Positions 9,015-18,584 of a DNA stretch of 64,000 nt are shown in pieces; within the stretch, counting starts at the first letter, position 1, and each line of letters starts with the position of its first letter. Both the position numbers and the translations under genes were made by a program. The stretch comes from Sulfitobacter sp. 20_GPM-1509m (lineage in GTDB: Bacteria; Pseudomonadota; Alphaproteobacteria; Rhodobacterales; Rhodobacteraceae), in NCBI RefSeq assembly GCF_000620505.1, contig NZ_JIBC01000010.1, positions 102,167 through 166,166 of the forward strand, read 5' to 3'. Below the pieces are notes generated by a model, which worked only from the letters and a program-made list of their open reading frames with translations, was not told where the DNA came from and made no database searches.

Positions 9015-11249
9015 GTGGCAACCCGGACACGGCAATCACAATGGGCAACATTGGGGCGTTTGCGCCGCCAAAAGCGTGTGCGCAACGCCGCGACACTGGG
9101 ATTGGTCATTCTCGGGCCTGCGCTGGCGCTGGCCACCTTCCTGATTCTGGGGCCGCTGGATCAGGGCTCGAACAACATGTCGCTGCGCCTGATTCTGCTG
9201 GCCGACTTTGTCTATATCCTGGTCGTCGCGGCCTTGGTCATGAGCCAGGTCGCTCGTCTGATCGCCGCGCGGCGGGCGAAATCTGCGGGGTCCCGCCTGC
9301 ACCTGCGCCTGACCGGCGTGTTTGCGCTGATGGCGCTGATTCCCACGGTGACGGTTGCGGTCTTTGCCGGTCTGACGGTGAACATCGGTCTTGAGGGGTG
9401 GTTTTCGGACCGCGTCAGCAACGTCGTCGGCTCGTCGCTGGCAGCGGCCGAGGCTTATGAGGACGAGCAGCACGACGATCTGATCGAGGATGCCATTGCC
9501 CTGGCCGAATTCATCGACCGGGTGCGTCGCAACCAACCCAGCCAGAGCGACATCGAAATTCTGGCAGACGGCCAGCGCCAGATCCAGCGGGGCCTGCGCG
9601 AAGCCTATCTGATCGACGGCACCGGCGAGATCCGCGCGCGTGGCGACCGGTCCTATCTGTTCGATTTCGAAAAACCCGAGGACAGCAAGTTCGACCTGGC
9701 CCGCAAGGACGGTGTGGCCATCATCGAGGACTGGCCCAACAACGAATTCCGCGCGCTTGTGCCACTGACCAGCCTAGTGGACCGCTTTCTTTATGTCAGC
9801 CGCGATGTGGACGGTGAAATCCTGTCGCTGCTGGACGAAACGCAGGAAACCGTGCGCCTGTATCAACAGCTTGAAAACGAACGGGGGCGCGTCCTGTTCG
9901 AGTTCGGGCTGCTCTATCTGGGCTTCGCGGTGATCCTGATCCTGGCCGCGATCTGGCTGGGGCTGTGGTTTGCGGAACGGCTGTCCGGTCCCGTGGGCCG
10001 TTTGACCGGCGCTGCGCAACGTGTGGGCGCGGGTGACATGGACGTGCGCGTGCCCGAAGAAGAGGGCGATGACGAGATCGCGATGCTGGGGCGCTATTTC
10101 AACCAGATGACCCTGCAGCTCAAAGGTCAGCGCGACACCCTGCTGGACAACACCCGCCAGATCGAACGCCGCCGCCGTCTGTTCGATTCCGTGCTCAGTT
10201 CGGTGACCTCCGGCGTGGTCGGGCTGGACCCCGAAGGCCGTGTGGCTTTCGTGAACAGATCGGCAGAACGGCTTCTGGACTGGCAGGACAACAACCAGGC
10301 GACTGCGATTGCAGTTGCGGTTCCTGAGTTTGGACCACTTTTCAACACCTTGAAGTCTAATCTTCAAGAGGTAAGTCAAGGCGAGGTCAAGGTCAGCCGC
10401 AACGGTCATCTGGAAAACCTGCTGGTGCGCATGGCCACCCGGCGCACCGATGACGGGCGGCTTGAAGGCTATGTTGTGGCCTTTGACGATGTCACGGATC
10501 TGGTCAGCGCTCAGCGGATGGCCGCCTGGGGTGACGTGGCCCGCCGCATTGCCCATGAAATCAAGAACCCGCTCACACCCATTCAGTTGAGCGCCGAACG
10601 CATCAAGCGCAAGTTTTCCTCGCGGGTCGGCGATGAAAGCGACAGCCTTGAGCAGATGACAGACGTGATTGTGCGTCAAACCAATGACTTGCGCCGTATT
10701 GTTGATGAGTTTTCCAAATTCGCCCGTATGCCGGAACCCGACCGGCAGAACCACGATTTGGTGCAGATCGTCCGCGACGCAGTGACCTTGCAAAGCGCAG
10801 GCCAGCCTAATGTGACCATCGACGCCGATCTGCCCGATGCGCGGATTCAGACCGATCTGGATGCCACCATGATTGGGCAGGCGCTGACAAACCTGATCAA
10901 GAACGCGGGCGAAGCTATTGAAACTTTGGTGGAAAAGAATCCGCCTGACGCACTTGATCCGCGCATTCGGGTCTCCCTTGAAACCCAGAACACCCGCGCC
11001 ATCATCCGTATCGCGGACAATGGCATCGGTCTGCCGGAGGATCGCGCGCGGCTGTTCGAACCCTATGTGACGACACGGTCCAGTGGCACGGGGCTGGGCC
11101 TGCCGATCGTGAAAAAGATAATCGAGGAACACGGCGGCACGCTGGTTCTGGAAGATGCGCCCGTGTTCGAGGGCCAAACGCATTTCGGCGCGATGGCGGT
11201 CATTACGCTGCCGCTGACGCCGCAACCAAAAAAGAGTGAGGTAACATGA
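9015..11249 (+). CDS. ntrY: membrane sensor histidine kinase NtrY
   Basis: About 744 residues. Three hydrophobic segments in the first 120 residues and a fourth near residue 300 bracket a periplasmic sensing domain. They are followed by HAMP (RLSGPVGRLTGAAQRVGAGD), PAS, the H-box [18 protein letters not shown], and HATPase with NLIKNAGEA and GTGLGLPIV. NtrY with NtrX forms a second nitrogen/redox-related system in alphaproteobacteria. GTG at 9015 gives the family-like N-terminus ATRTRQSQW; another GTG at 8979 would add 12 residues. It overlaps ntrX by 4 nt. Confidence 0.94.
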   Translation: MATRTRQSQWATLGRLRRQKRVRNAATLGLVILGPALALATFLILGPLDQGSNNMSLRLILLADFVYILVVAALVMSQVARLIAARRAKSAGSRLHLRLTGVFALMALIPTVTVAVFAGLTVNIGLEGWFSDRVSNVVGSSLAAAEAYEDEQHDDLIEDAIALAEFIDRVRRNQPSQSDIEILADGQRQIQRGLREAYLIDGTGEIRARGDRSYLFDFEKPEDSKFDLARKDGVAIIEDWPNNEFRALVPLTSLVDRFLYVSRDVDGEILSLLDETQETVRLYQQLENERGRVLFEFGLLYLGFAVILILAAIWLGLWFAERLSGPVGRLTGAAQRVGAGDMDVRVPEEEGDDEIAMLGRYFNQMTLQLKGQRDTLLDNTRQIERRRRLFDSVLSSVTSGVVGLDPEGRVAFVNRSAERLLDWQDNNQATAIAVAVPEFGPLFNTLKSNLQEVSQGEVKVSRNGHLENLLVRMATRRTDDGRLEGYVVAFDDVTDLVSAQRMAAWGDVARRIAHEIKNPLTPIQLSAERIKRKFSSRVGDESDSLEQMTDVIVRQTNDLRRIVDEFSKFARMPEPDRQNHDLVQIVRDAVTLQSAGQPNVTIDADLPDARIQTDLDATMIGQALTNLIKNAGEAIETLVEKNPPDALDPRIRVSLETQNTRAIIRIADNGIGLPEDRARLFEPYVTTRSSGTGLGLPIVKKIIEEHGGTLVLEDAPVFEGQTHFGAMAVITLPLTPQPKKSEVT

Positions 11250-12655
11250 GTGATATTCTGATTGTGGATGACGAGCGGGACATCCGCGAGCTGATTTCCG
11301 ATATTCTCAAGGACGAAGGTTTCGCAACGCGGCTTGCTGGCAATTCCGATGACGCGATGAGCGCGATCAACGCCGAGGCACCTGCGCTGATGATCCTGGA
11401 CATCTGGCTGAAAGACAGTCGCATGGACGGCATCGACATCCTCAAGACGGTCAAACGTGACAACCCGGATGTGCCGGTTGTGATCATCTCGGGGCACGGC
11501 AACATCGAGATTGCCGTCGCTGCGATCAAACAGGGCGCTTACGACTTTATCGAAAAGCCGTTCAACATCGACCAGCTTCTGGTGGTGATCCGCCGCGCCA
11601 TGGAAACCTCGCGCCTGCGCCGCGAAAACCAGAGCCTGCGCCGCCAGGACAGCAGCCCGACCCAGATGATCGGGTCCAGCGCGTCCTTCAAGGGGCTGAT
11701 CTCGCAGCTGGACAAGGTCACCAAATCCAATGGTCGCGTGATGCTGACCGGTCCTGCGGGCGCGGGCAAGGAGCTGGCCGCGCGGTATATCCATGCCCAT
11801 TCGAACCGCGCCTCTGCACCTTTTGTGACCGTGAACTGTGCGGGCGTCGCTCCCGACCGCATGGAAGAGGTCCTGTTTGGACGTGAAAACGCCGAACGCG
11901 GGGTCGAACCGGGGTTGCTGGAGCAGGCACATGGCGGGGTGATCTATTTTGACGAGGTCGCCGACATGCCGCTGGGGACCCAGTCCAAGATCCTGCGTGT
12001 GCTGGTGGATCAACAGTTCACCCGTGTGGGGGGCAACGACAAGGTGCGGGTGGATCTGCGGGTGATTTCCTCGACCAACCGCGATCTGGAAAAAGCCATC
12101 GTCGCCGAAACCTTCCGTCAGGAGCTGTTCCATCGCCTGAACGTGGTGCCCATCGCCGTGCCGTCGCTGGAGGACCGCCGCGAGGATATTCCCGTTCTGG
12201 CGGACCATTTCATAGCCGAATTCAACACGGTTCAAGGACTGCCCAAACGCGACATCAGCGACGAGGCGCTGGCCCTGCTGCAAACGATGGTCTGGCCCGG
12301 CAACGTGCGCCAGCTCAAGAACCTGATCGAACGCGTGCTGATCCTCGGCGATGGCACCGGCCCGATCGAGGCGCGCGAATTGCCGGGCACCGACGAATCC
12401 TCAGGCGGCGAAGAGGGACGCGTCGTGCTGTCCGGTGCGCTGGCGACGCTGCCCCTGCGCGAGGCGCGCGAGGCCTTCGAGCGGGAATATCTGCTGACCC
12501 AGATCAACCGCTTTGGCGGCAACATCAGCCGCACCGCCAACTTTGTCGGCATGGAACGCTCGGCGCTGCATCGCAAACTGAAAAGCCTGGGCGTGGTCAC
12601 CTCGGCCAAGGCCGGTTCGCGCGTGGCTCATGTGGACGAGGCAGACGAAGCCTGA
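11246..12655 (+). CDS. ntrX: nitrogen response regulator NtrX, GAFTGA absent
   Basis: A 469-residue response regulator partnered with NtrY. The receiver has phospho-acceptor Asp52 (MILDIWL). The AAA+ domain has Walker A GPAGAGKE (169-176) and Walker B GGVIYFDE. A C-terminal Fis-like HTH follows (RTANFVGMERSALHRKLKSL). After LFG the usual GAFTGA loop reads RENAERGVEPG, so the sigma-54 contact motif is missing here as well. Some NtrX proteins repress or activate sigma-70 promoters instead. It ends the cluster; a repeat element begins 5 bp after its stop. Confidence 0.94.
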   Translation: MSDILIVDDERDIRELISDILKDEGFATRLAGNSDDAMSAINAEAPALMILDIWLKDSRMDGIDILKTVKRDNPDVPVVIISGHGNIEIAVAAIKQGAYDFIEKPFNIDQLLVVIRRAMETSRLRRENQSLRRQDSSPTQMIGSSASFKGLISQLDKVTKSNGRVMLTGPAGAGKELAARYIHAHSNRASAPFVTVNCAGVAPDRMEEVLFGRENAERGVEPGLLEQAHGGVIYFDEVADMPLGTQSKILRVLVDQQFTRVGGNDKVRVDLRVISSTNRDLEKAIVAETFRQELFHRLNVVPIAVPSLEDRREDIPVLADHFIAEFNTVQGLPKRDISDEALALLQTMVWPGNVRQLKNLIERVLILGDGTGPIEARELPGTDESSGGEEGRVVLSGALATLPLREAREAFEREYLLTQINRFGGNISRTANFVGMERSALHRKLKSLGVVTSAKAGSRVAHVDEADEA

Positions 12656-12659
12656 TCAG

Positions 12660-12718
12660 GCTTCATCTTGCCGTACAAACTCCGGGGGAACGCCGCAGGC
12701 GTGGGGGCAGCGCCCCCG
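12660..12718 (+). repeat. dispersed 3'-end element, copy A (after ntrX)
   Basis: Starts 5 bp after the ntrX stop. It reads CTTCATCTTGCC, five bases, AAACTCCGGGGG, a short variable stretch, then GGGGGCAGCGCCCCC, which can fold as a 6-bp GC stem. The same block order occurs at 24135-24182 on the opposite strand, and partly at 17926-17971, 39135-39165 and 23398-23411. No U-tract follows the hairpin, so it is not a standard intrinsic terminator. Confidence 0.75.
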
Positions 12719-12736
12719 ATACTCCGCGTGCAGAAA

Positions 12737-13207
12737 TCAGCCTTGGTTGACGATCTGGAAGCTGCCGTCGGAATTGCGGATCGCGCAGGATTTTGGCGTC
12801 AGCTGGGGCAGGGTGGAGGTGGCACCGACGGGGGCTGCCTGTTTCACACCTGCAGGACAGGCCGGAATGCTGGCGGGGCTATAGCCGCGGTCAGCCATGC
12901 ACTGGTTTTCGACCCTTTTGCGCAGTGGCGCGTTCACATCGACCGTATAGACATCGCCCGGCAGGTAATATCCGCCCGTGGTGCTGCATGCACCGGAAGA
13001 GTTGCACACCTGGCGCGGCGGCACATATCTGGGCGGTGTGCGGCGCACCTGGTTGGCGACCGGCGCATCGCGCAGGGCCACCACCTGGCAGGCGGTTGTG
13101 TCACGCTGGACCGTGGCGACGGGCGTGCCCGCTTTGTAATACAGCGTCAGCGGTGCGCAGGCAGGCAGCGCAAGCGTCAGGATCAGGGTGGCAAGTCGTG
13201 TTTTCAT
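12737..13207 (-). CDS. hypothetical lipoprotein
   Basis: A 156-residue protein with a lipoprotein signal: MKTRLATLILTLALPACAPL, lipobox LPAC with Cys17. The mature part has a Cys pair around a Ser-Gly-Ala segment (VCNSSGACS), a Gly-Tyr-rich stretch and two or three further cysteines, suggesting a small disulphide-stabilised periplasmic or outer-membrane protein. I do not recognise a named domain. It is convergent with ntrX and divergent from trkA, with 117 bp to the trkA start. It might be an envelope protein common in this family, but function is unknown. Confidence 0.8.
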   Translation of the reverse strand: MKTRLATLILTLALPACAPLTLYYKAGTPVATVQRDTTACQVVALRDAPVANQVRRTPPRYVPPRQVCNSSGACSTTGGYYLPGDVYTVDVNAPLRKRVENQCMADRGYSPASIPACPAGVKQAAPVGATSTLPQLTPKSCAIRNSDGSFQIVNQG

Positions 13208-13263
13208 GTGGCAAGACTGACCCAAATCTTTACGATTTACAATTGAATTGACCCGGTTTCGGC

Positions 13264-13280
13264 CATCTGTCATGCAGATG
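13264..13280. promoter_or_regulatory. 17-bp inverted repeat upstream of trkA
   Basis: Arms CATCTG and CAGATG flank a 5-base centre, 45 bp upstream of the trkA start and 57 bp from the divergent lipoprotein gene. It begins about 15 bases after a TTGACC hexamer (about 13240) that could be a -35 element, so a bound protein would overlap a trkA promoter. No regulator is assigned. Confidence 0.3.
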
Positions 13281-13324
13281 TTTCCGATCACTGTGGTTGC
13301 GGTTGCCAAAGGGGCAAGGAACGC

Positions 13325-14701
13325 ATGAAGGTCATCATTTGCGGCGCGGGTCAGGTTGGCTGGCAGATCGCACGTCACCTGTCGAATGAGCGCAACGATG
13401 TTACCGTGGTCGACAGCGACCCCGACCTGGTGCGCCGCGCCACCGATTCTCTGGATGTTCAGGGGGTTGCGGGTTATGCCAGCTATCCCAACATTCTGGA
13501 CCGGGCCGGTGCGCGCGATGCCGACATGATCATCGCCGCCACCCATTCGGACGAGGTGAACATGGTCACCTGTCAGGTGGCGCATTCGGTGTTCGGCATC
13601 AACCGCAAGATTGCGCGGCTGCGGTCGCAATCCTATCTGGATGCGATCTATTCCGATCTCTACCGGCGCGATCACATGCCCATCGACGTGGTGATCAGCC
13701 CCGAACGCGAGGTCGCGGCAGCAGCCCTGCAACGGCTGCACACCACGGCCGCCTTTGACACCGAACGGTTCATGGACGGCAAGGCGCACCTGCTGGGCAT
13801 CACCATCGAGGAAGAATGCCCCGTCGTGAACACGCCCCTGCGGCAGTTGACCGACCTGTTCTCGACCCTGCGTGCGGTGGTGGTCGGCGTGCGCCGCGAC
13901 GGTACGCTGTTCACGCCCGAGGCCAAGGACCAGCTTTTCGTCGGTGACGATTGCTATGTCTTTGCCCATGTCGACGACGTGCCGCGCACGATGGAGATAT
14001 TTGGCAAGAAGCTGTCCAAACAGGAACGTATCGTCCTGGTGGGCGGCGGCAATGTCGGTCTTGCGGTGGCATCCGAGCTGGAGAAACGCACCAGCCGCGT
14101 GCGGGTGAAGATCATCGAAAAGAACCGCAGGATCGCGGAACGCGCCGCCGAGGCGCTGGAGCGTACGATCGTGCTGAACGGTGACGGTCTGGACGTGGCC
14201 CTGTTGCACGAGGCCGGCGTGTCGCGCGCCGATGCGATGCTGGCGGTGACGGATGATGACAAGACCAACATGCTGGCCGCCGTGCGTGCCAAGAGCGAGG
14301 GCTGCCCCTATGCCATCGCGCTGATCAACGATCCCACGCTGGTCCCGATGATGGGGCCATTGGGCATCGACGCCTATATCAACCCGCGCGCCACGACCGT
14401 GTCGTCGATCCTGCGCCACATCCGCCACGGGCGGGTGCGCTCGGTCTATTCCATCGGGGACGCCGAGGCCGAAGTGATCGAGGCCGAAGTGCTGTCGACC
14501 TCGCCGCTGGCGGGCCGCAAGATCGGCGAGATCGAGTTTCCCGAGGGTGTGCTGGTCGGCGCCCTGCGCAAGGGCGGCGAAGTGATCCGCCCGCTGTCGT
14601 CCACCCGCATCGACGAAGGCGACACGATCGCGATTTTCAGTCTGACCAAGGATGTCCCCGAGGTCGAACGGCTGATGCAAGTGTCCATCGACTTTTTCTA
14701 A
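13325..14701 (+). CDS. trkA: Trk system potassium transporter subunit TrkA
   Basis: A 458-residue cytoplasmic regulator of potassium uptake with two RCK repeats. Each has a Rossmann NAD-binding loop: GAGQVGWQIARHL at the N-terminus and GGGNVGLAVASEL at about residue 240. Each is followed by a TrkA-C domain. It binds NAD(H) or ATP and gates TrkH. trkH begins 1 bp after the trkA stop, so the two are cotranscribed and translationally coupled. Length matches the E. coli protein. Confidence 0.95.
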   Translation: MKVIICGAGQVGWQIARHLSNERNDVTVVDSDPDLVRRATDSLDVQGVAGYASYPNILDRAGARDADMIIAATHSDEVNMVTCQVAHSVFGINRKIARLRSQSYLDAIYSDLYRRDHMPIDVVISPEREVAAAALQRLHTTAAFDTERFMDGKAHLLGITIEEECPVVNTPLRQLTDLFSTLRAVVVGVRRDGTLFTPEAKDQLFVGDDCYVFAHVDDVPRTMEIFGKKLSKQERIVLVGGGNVGLAVASELEKRTSRVRVKIIEKNRRIAERAAEALERTIVLNGDGLDVALLHEAGVSRADAMLAVTDDDKTNMLAAVRAKSEGCPYAIALINDPTLVPMMGPLGIDAYINPRATTVSSILRHIRHGRVRSVYSIGDAEAEVIEAEVLSTSPLAGRKIGEIEFPEGVLVGALRKGGEVIRPLSSTRIDEGDTIAIFSLTKDVPEVERLMQVSIDFF

Positions 14702-14702
14702 G

Positions 14703-16238
14703 ATGATGCGCCCGCCCAACCTTCAGGATCGCGTCTTGCAGTTGCCGCTGTTCCTGCTGATGTTCGGCGCGGCATCTGTGTCGATGCTGGTGCCCGCGAT
14801 CCACGGCGGGGTGATCCGCGAACTGGCCACGGCGCGGGCGTTTTTGTATTCCGCCACGCTGGGCATCGTGATTTTCGGGTTGATCGCGCTGGCCCACGCA
14901 GGCCGCGCCCCGCGTCACGGCACGCTTGGGCCGTTGATGAGCCTCTTTGCCGCCTTTGCCTTTTTGCCGCTGTTTCTGGCCGTGCCCTTTCACGAGGGTC
15001 TGGGCACCACGTCGTTTCTGAACGCCTATATCGAGATGATCAGCTCGTTCACCACGACCGGGGCCACATTGTTCGACACGCCGGGGCGGTTGAACGACAG
15101 CCTGCATTTGTGGCGTGCCCAGGTTGGCTGGATGGGCGGGTTGCTGATGTGGATTGCTGCCAGCGCCATCCTTGCGCCGCTGAACCTTGGCGGGTTCGAG
15201 GTGACGGCCCGCGCAGAGCCAGGCCGCTTTGACGAACGCAACATGCGATATCACCACCCCGAAGGCCGCGCGCGGCTGGTCAAGGTGTCCAAGACACTGG
15301 TGCCGATCTACATCGGGCTGACGTTGCTTTTGTGGGTTCTGCTGATCTTTGGCGGCGACCGGTCGCTGGTGGCGCTGTGCCACGCGATGTCGATCATGGC
15401 CACCTCCGGTATCTCTCCTGTGGGCGGCATTTCCGGCTCGGCGGCGGGCATCAGCGGTGAGATGGTCATGGCGCTGTTCATGCTGTTCGCGCTGTCGCGC
15501 ATGACCTTTTCCACGGACACGGTGACCTCGGAATCTGGCGGTTTGCGCCACGACCCCGAATTTCGCATCGGCATCGCCCTTGTGCTGGGCGTGCCGCTGA
15601 TCCTGTTCCTGCGGCATTTCATCGGCGCCATCGACATCGGCGAACAGAACCGCCTGATTGCGGCGGTCGTGGCGCTGTGGGGCAGCGTGTTTACGGTGCT
15701 GTCCTTTCTGACCACCACCGGCTTTGCCAGTGCCCATTGGGAAACCTCGCAGAACTGGTCGGGTCTGGCGACACCGGGCATGATCCTGATGGGACTGGCC
15801 ATGATTGGCGGTGGTGTGGCCACCACTGCTGGTGGGGTCAAGCTGTTGCGGGTCTTTGCGCTTTATCAGGCGGGCCTGCGCGAGATGGAAAAGCTGGTGC
15901 ATCCCCATTCGGTCGGCGGTGGCACGGCGCTGGGTCGTCGTGTGCTGAAGGGCGGCGCCTTTATCGCCTGGATATTCTTCATGCTGTTCGCGATCAGCCT
16001 GACATTTGTCACCATGATATTGGGCAGTCTCGGGGTGGACTTCGAGTCTTCGCTGACCATGGCGGTGGCGGCATTGTCGACAACAGGCCCGTTGCTGGAC
16101 TGGGCAGGCGACGCGCCGATCCGCCTTCAGGAACTGGGGACGGGCGCAAAATCGGTTTTTGCCGCCGCGATGGTGCTGGGACGGCTGGAAACACTGGCCA
16201 TCATCGCCCTTTTGACCCCGGACCTGTGGCGCGGTTGA
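14703..16238 (+). CDS. trkH: potassium channel subunit TrkH
   Basis: A 511-residue polytopic inner-membrane protein, the K+ translocating subunit. Its four M1-P-M2 repeats show the pore segments SSFTTTGATLFDTPG, SIMATSGISPVGG, LSFLTTTGFASAHW and AALSTTGPLLDW, whose central Gly residues form the selectivity filter. Position directly after trkA and the length support the call. The trkAH pair sits between ntrX and hfq, a neighbourhood conserved in Rhodobacteraceae. Confidence 0.94.
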   Translation: MMRPPNLQDRVLQLPLFLLMFGAASVSMLVPAIHGGVIRELATARAFLYSATLGIVIFGLIALAHAGRAPRHGTLGPLMSLFAAFAFLPLFLAVPFHEGLGTTSFLNAYIEMISSFTTTGATLFDTPGRLNDSLHLWRAQVGWMGGLLMWIAASAILAPLNLGGFEVTARAEPGRFDERNMRYHHPEGRARLVKVSKTLVPIYIGLTLLLWVLLIFGGDRSLVALCHAMSIMATSGISPVGGISGSAAGISGEMVMALFMLFALSRMTFSTDTVTSESGGLRHDPEFRIGIALVLGVPLILFLRHFIGAIDIGEQNRLIAAVVALWGSVFTVLSFLTTTGFASAHWETSQNWSGLATPGMILMGLAMIGGGVATTAGGVKLLRVFALYQAGLREMEKLVHPHSVGGGTALGRRVLKGGAFIAWIFFMLFAISLTFVTMILGSLGVDFESSLTMAVAALSTTGPLLDWAGDAPIRLQELGTGAKSVFAAAMVLGRLETLAIIALLTPDLWRG

Positions 16239-16382
16239 CGCACTGGTAGACAATGTCAATCGCGCTGTGTGGGGTGTCTCTGTTTTTGGGCTGGAAACTC
16301 GGGAACTTGGCCTTCATACTCAGCCACAATGAGGGATGGCTTGGTCCGCAAGCCTACGACAAGAAAAAAGGTAAGAACCGAC

Positions 16383-16622
16383 ATGGCTTCGGACAGACAG
16401 AATTTGCAGGATGCCTTCCTGAACCACGTGCGCAAAACCAAGGTGCCCGTGACCATTTTCCTGATCAATGGTGTAAAGTTGCAAGGCGTCATCACATGGT
16501 TTGACAACTTCTGCGTGCTGCTGCGCCGCGATGGTCAGTCGCAGCTGGTGTACAAACACGCGATTTCGACAATCATGCCGAGCCAGCCGATCAGCCTGTA
16601 CGAGGGCGAAGACGCCTCTTGA
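16383..16622 (+). CDS. hfq: RNA chaperone Hfq
   Basis: A 79-residue Sm-like protein that forms a hexamer and pairs small RNAs with mRNAs. It starts [18 protein letters not shown]; the Sm1 motif ([20 protein letters not shown]) and Sm2 motif ([12 protein letters not shown]) are intact. The C-terminal tail is short, as in other alphaproteobacteria. The start is fixed by similarity; the frame is open upstream. The TGA stop overlaps the TTG start of hflX, the classical hfq-hflX arrangement. The 144-bp upstream gap should hold its promoter. Confidence 0.96.
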
Positions 16623-17917
16623 GCAAACCTCCGTTTCAGGTGGACGAAAGCGAAGGGCCCCGTTTCACACGGGCCTTTGTGCTGCACCCAGACATAAAAT
16701 CCGACCGCAACCGGCGCGGCGCCGAGCTGGCGCTGGCCGAAGCCGTGTCTTTGGCCCATGCGCTGCGGCATCTTGAAGTGGTGGGCCATCTGGCCGTGCC
16801 GCTGCCCAAGGTGCACGCGGGTATGTTGTTCGGCAAAGGCAAGATCGAAGAGCTGCGCGCCCGGTTCGAGGCGGAAGAGATCGAGCTGGTGCTGGTCGAC
16901 GGTCCCGTCACGCCCGTGCAACAGCGCAACCTTGAAAAGGCATGGGGGGTCAAACTGCTTGACCGCACCGGCCTGATTTTGGAAATTTTCAGCGACCGTG
17001 CTGCCACCCGCGAGGGCGTGTTGCAGGTGGAGATGGCGGCCCTGAACTATCAACGCACCCGCCTTGTGCGCGCCTGGACCCACCTGGAGCGCCAGCGTGG
17101 TGGATTGGGCTTTGTCGGCGGCCCCGGCGAAACCCAGATCGAGGCCGACCGCCGTGCGATTGACCTGCAACTGGTGCGCCTGCGCCGTCAGTTGGACAAG
17201 GTGGTCAAGACCCGCACCCTGCACCGCGCCGCGCGGGCCAAGGTGCCGTTCCCGATCGTGGCGCTTGTGGGCTATACCAACGCCGGCAAATCGACGCTGT
17301 TCAACCGCCTGACCGGTGCCAACGTCATGGCCGAGGATATGCTTTTCGCCACGCTGGACCCGACCATGCGCCGTGTGGAACTGGACAACGGCCCCGAGAT
17401 CATTCTGTCGGACACGGTGGGTTTCATCTCTGACCTGCCCACGGAACTGGTCGCCGCCTTCCGCGCCACACTCGAAGAGGTGCTTGCCGCGGACATCATC
17501 TGCCACGTGCGCGACATCTCGCACCCCGAGACCGAGGATCAGGCCGACGACGTGCGCGAGATCCTGACCACGCTGGGGGTGGGCAACGAACGCCCGATGT
17601 TCGAGATCTGGAACAAGATCGACCTGCTTCCGCAAGCCGAGGCAGACGCCGCCCAGGCCCGCGCCGCGCGCGATCAGGACATCATCGCGATTTCGGCGCT
17701 GCATGGCACCGGTGTCGAAAGCTTCATGTCGATCATTTCCGAGGCCCTTCAGGGCCGCGTCAGCCAAGAGGTTCTGCGCCTGAGCTTTGCCCAGGGCAAA
17801 AAACGCGCCTGGCTCTTCTCCGAAGGCGTGGCCGTGGACGAAGTACAGGACGAAGACGGTTTTGCCGTCACCGTCCGCTGGACCCCGAAACAGCGCGCCC
17901 AGTTCGAACAGGTCTGA
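16619..17917 (+). CDS. hflX: ribosome-associated GTPase HflX
   Basis: A 432-residue GTPase that splits or rescues ribosomes, notably under heat stress. After an N-terminal HflX domain, a glycine-rich [18 protein letters not shown] segment precedes the G domain: G1 [10 protein letters not shown]3 DTVGFI, G4 NKID. Translation starts at TTG 16619, overlapping the hfq stop by 4 nt. After its stop comes a GC-rich repeat tract. The call rests on motif order and on the hfq linkage. Confidence 0.94.
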
Positions 17918-17925
17918 TCCCGCTT

Positions 17926-17971
17926 TCTTTTGGCCTCAAATATCCCGGGGGTCCGGGGGCAGCGCCCCCGG
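17926..17971 (+). repeat. dispersed 3'-end element, copy B (after hflX)
   Basis: Begins 8 bp after the hflX stop. The left part is diverged (TTCTTTTGGCCTCAAATATCC instead of the CATCTTGCC-AAACTCC core), but the GGGGG-spacer-GGGGGCAGCGCCCCC right part is identical to copy A. Same orientation as hflX. Membership rests mainly on the right half and on position. Confidence 0.5.
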
Positions 17972-18034
17972 CTATTATCAAAGCGGGCAGCGCCCCCGTC
18001 TATTATCCAAACGGGCAGCGCCCCCGCATATCTT
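17957..18034. repeat. 28-bp tandem repeat, about three units
   Basis: Three units with exact 28-bp spacing start at 17957, 17985 and 18013. Each begins GGGCAGCGCCCCCG; the first two continue with CTATTATC and an A-rich end, and the third diverges as it approaches the end of the rluE-like gene at 18036. It looks like a local expansion of the hairpin half of the dispersed element. Both flanking genes end here, so it lies in a convergent 3' region. Confidence 0.8.
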
Positions 18035-18035
18035 C

Positions 18036-18584
18036 CTAAACCTCAACCGACCGCCACATGCCGCTGTCCAGCCCCTCAAGCGTCCAGTCGCCAATGCTGA
18101 CACGCACCAGCCGCAGCGTGGGCAGGCCCACATGGGCGGTCATCCGGCGCACCTGGCGGTTGCGCCCTTCGGTCAGGGTCAGCTCGATCCAGCCATCGGG
18201 CACGGTCTTGCGCACCCGGATCGGGGGGGTGCGGGGCCACAGGCCGGCAGGTTCGTCGATCAGCCGCGCCTTTGCAGGCAGTGTTGGTCCGTCCTTCAAC
18301 GTCACACCATCCCGCAACTGCGCCATATGCGCCTCGGTGGGGGTGCCTTCGACCTGAACCCAATATGTCTTGGGCTTCTTGAACTTGGGGTGGGCGATGC
18401 GGGCTTGCAGGGCTCCGTCCGAGGTCAGCACCATCAGCCCCTCGCTGTCCCGGTCCAGACGTCCGGCGGGATAGACGCCGGGCACGTCGATGTAATCCGA
18501 CAGGGTGGGGCGTGTCGTCGGGCTGCCCCGGTCGGTGAACTGCGGCAGCACGCCAAAGGGTTTGTTGAACAGGATGGTCGTCAT
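18036..18584 (-). CDS. rRNA large-subunit pseudouridine synthase, RluE-like
   Basis: A 182-residue RsuA/RluB/E/F-family pseudouridine synthase without the N-terminal S4 domain, which is the RluE layout. Catalytic Asp lies in [25 protein letters not shown] and LVRVSIGDW are the other family motifs. RluE modifies U2457 of 23S rRNA in E. coli; the target here is inferred. The ATG overlaps the stop of the upstream acylase gene (ATGA), so it is probably translated from the same mRNA despite the unrelated function. Confidence 0.88.
   Translation of the reverse strand: MTTILFNKPFGVLPQFTDRGSPTTRPTLSDYIDVPGVYPAGRLDRDSEGLMVLTSDGALQARIAHPKFKKPKTYWVQVEGTPTEAHMAQLRDGVTLKDGPTLPAKARLIDEPAGLWPRTPPIRVRKTVPDGWIELTLTEGRNRQVRRMTAHVGLPTLRLVRVSIGDWTLEGLDSGMWRSVEV

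Noticed and set aside
14637..16259. A 540-codon open frame opposite trkH
   Set aside because: Low-complexity His/Gln/Arg-rich translation typical of an antisense frame of a GC-rich gene; trkH has clear pore motifs.
17940..18034. Possible CRISPR array because of three regularly spaced repeats
   Set aside because: The 'spacers' are themselves near-identical, the unit is a 28-bp tandem repeat, only three copies exist and there are no cas genes.
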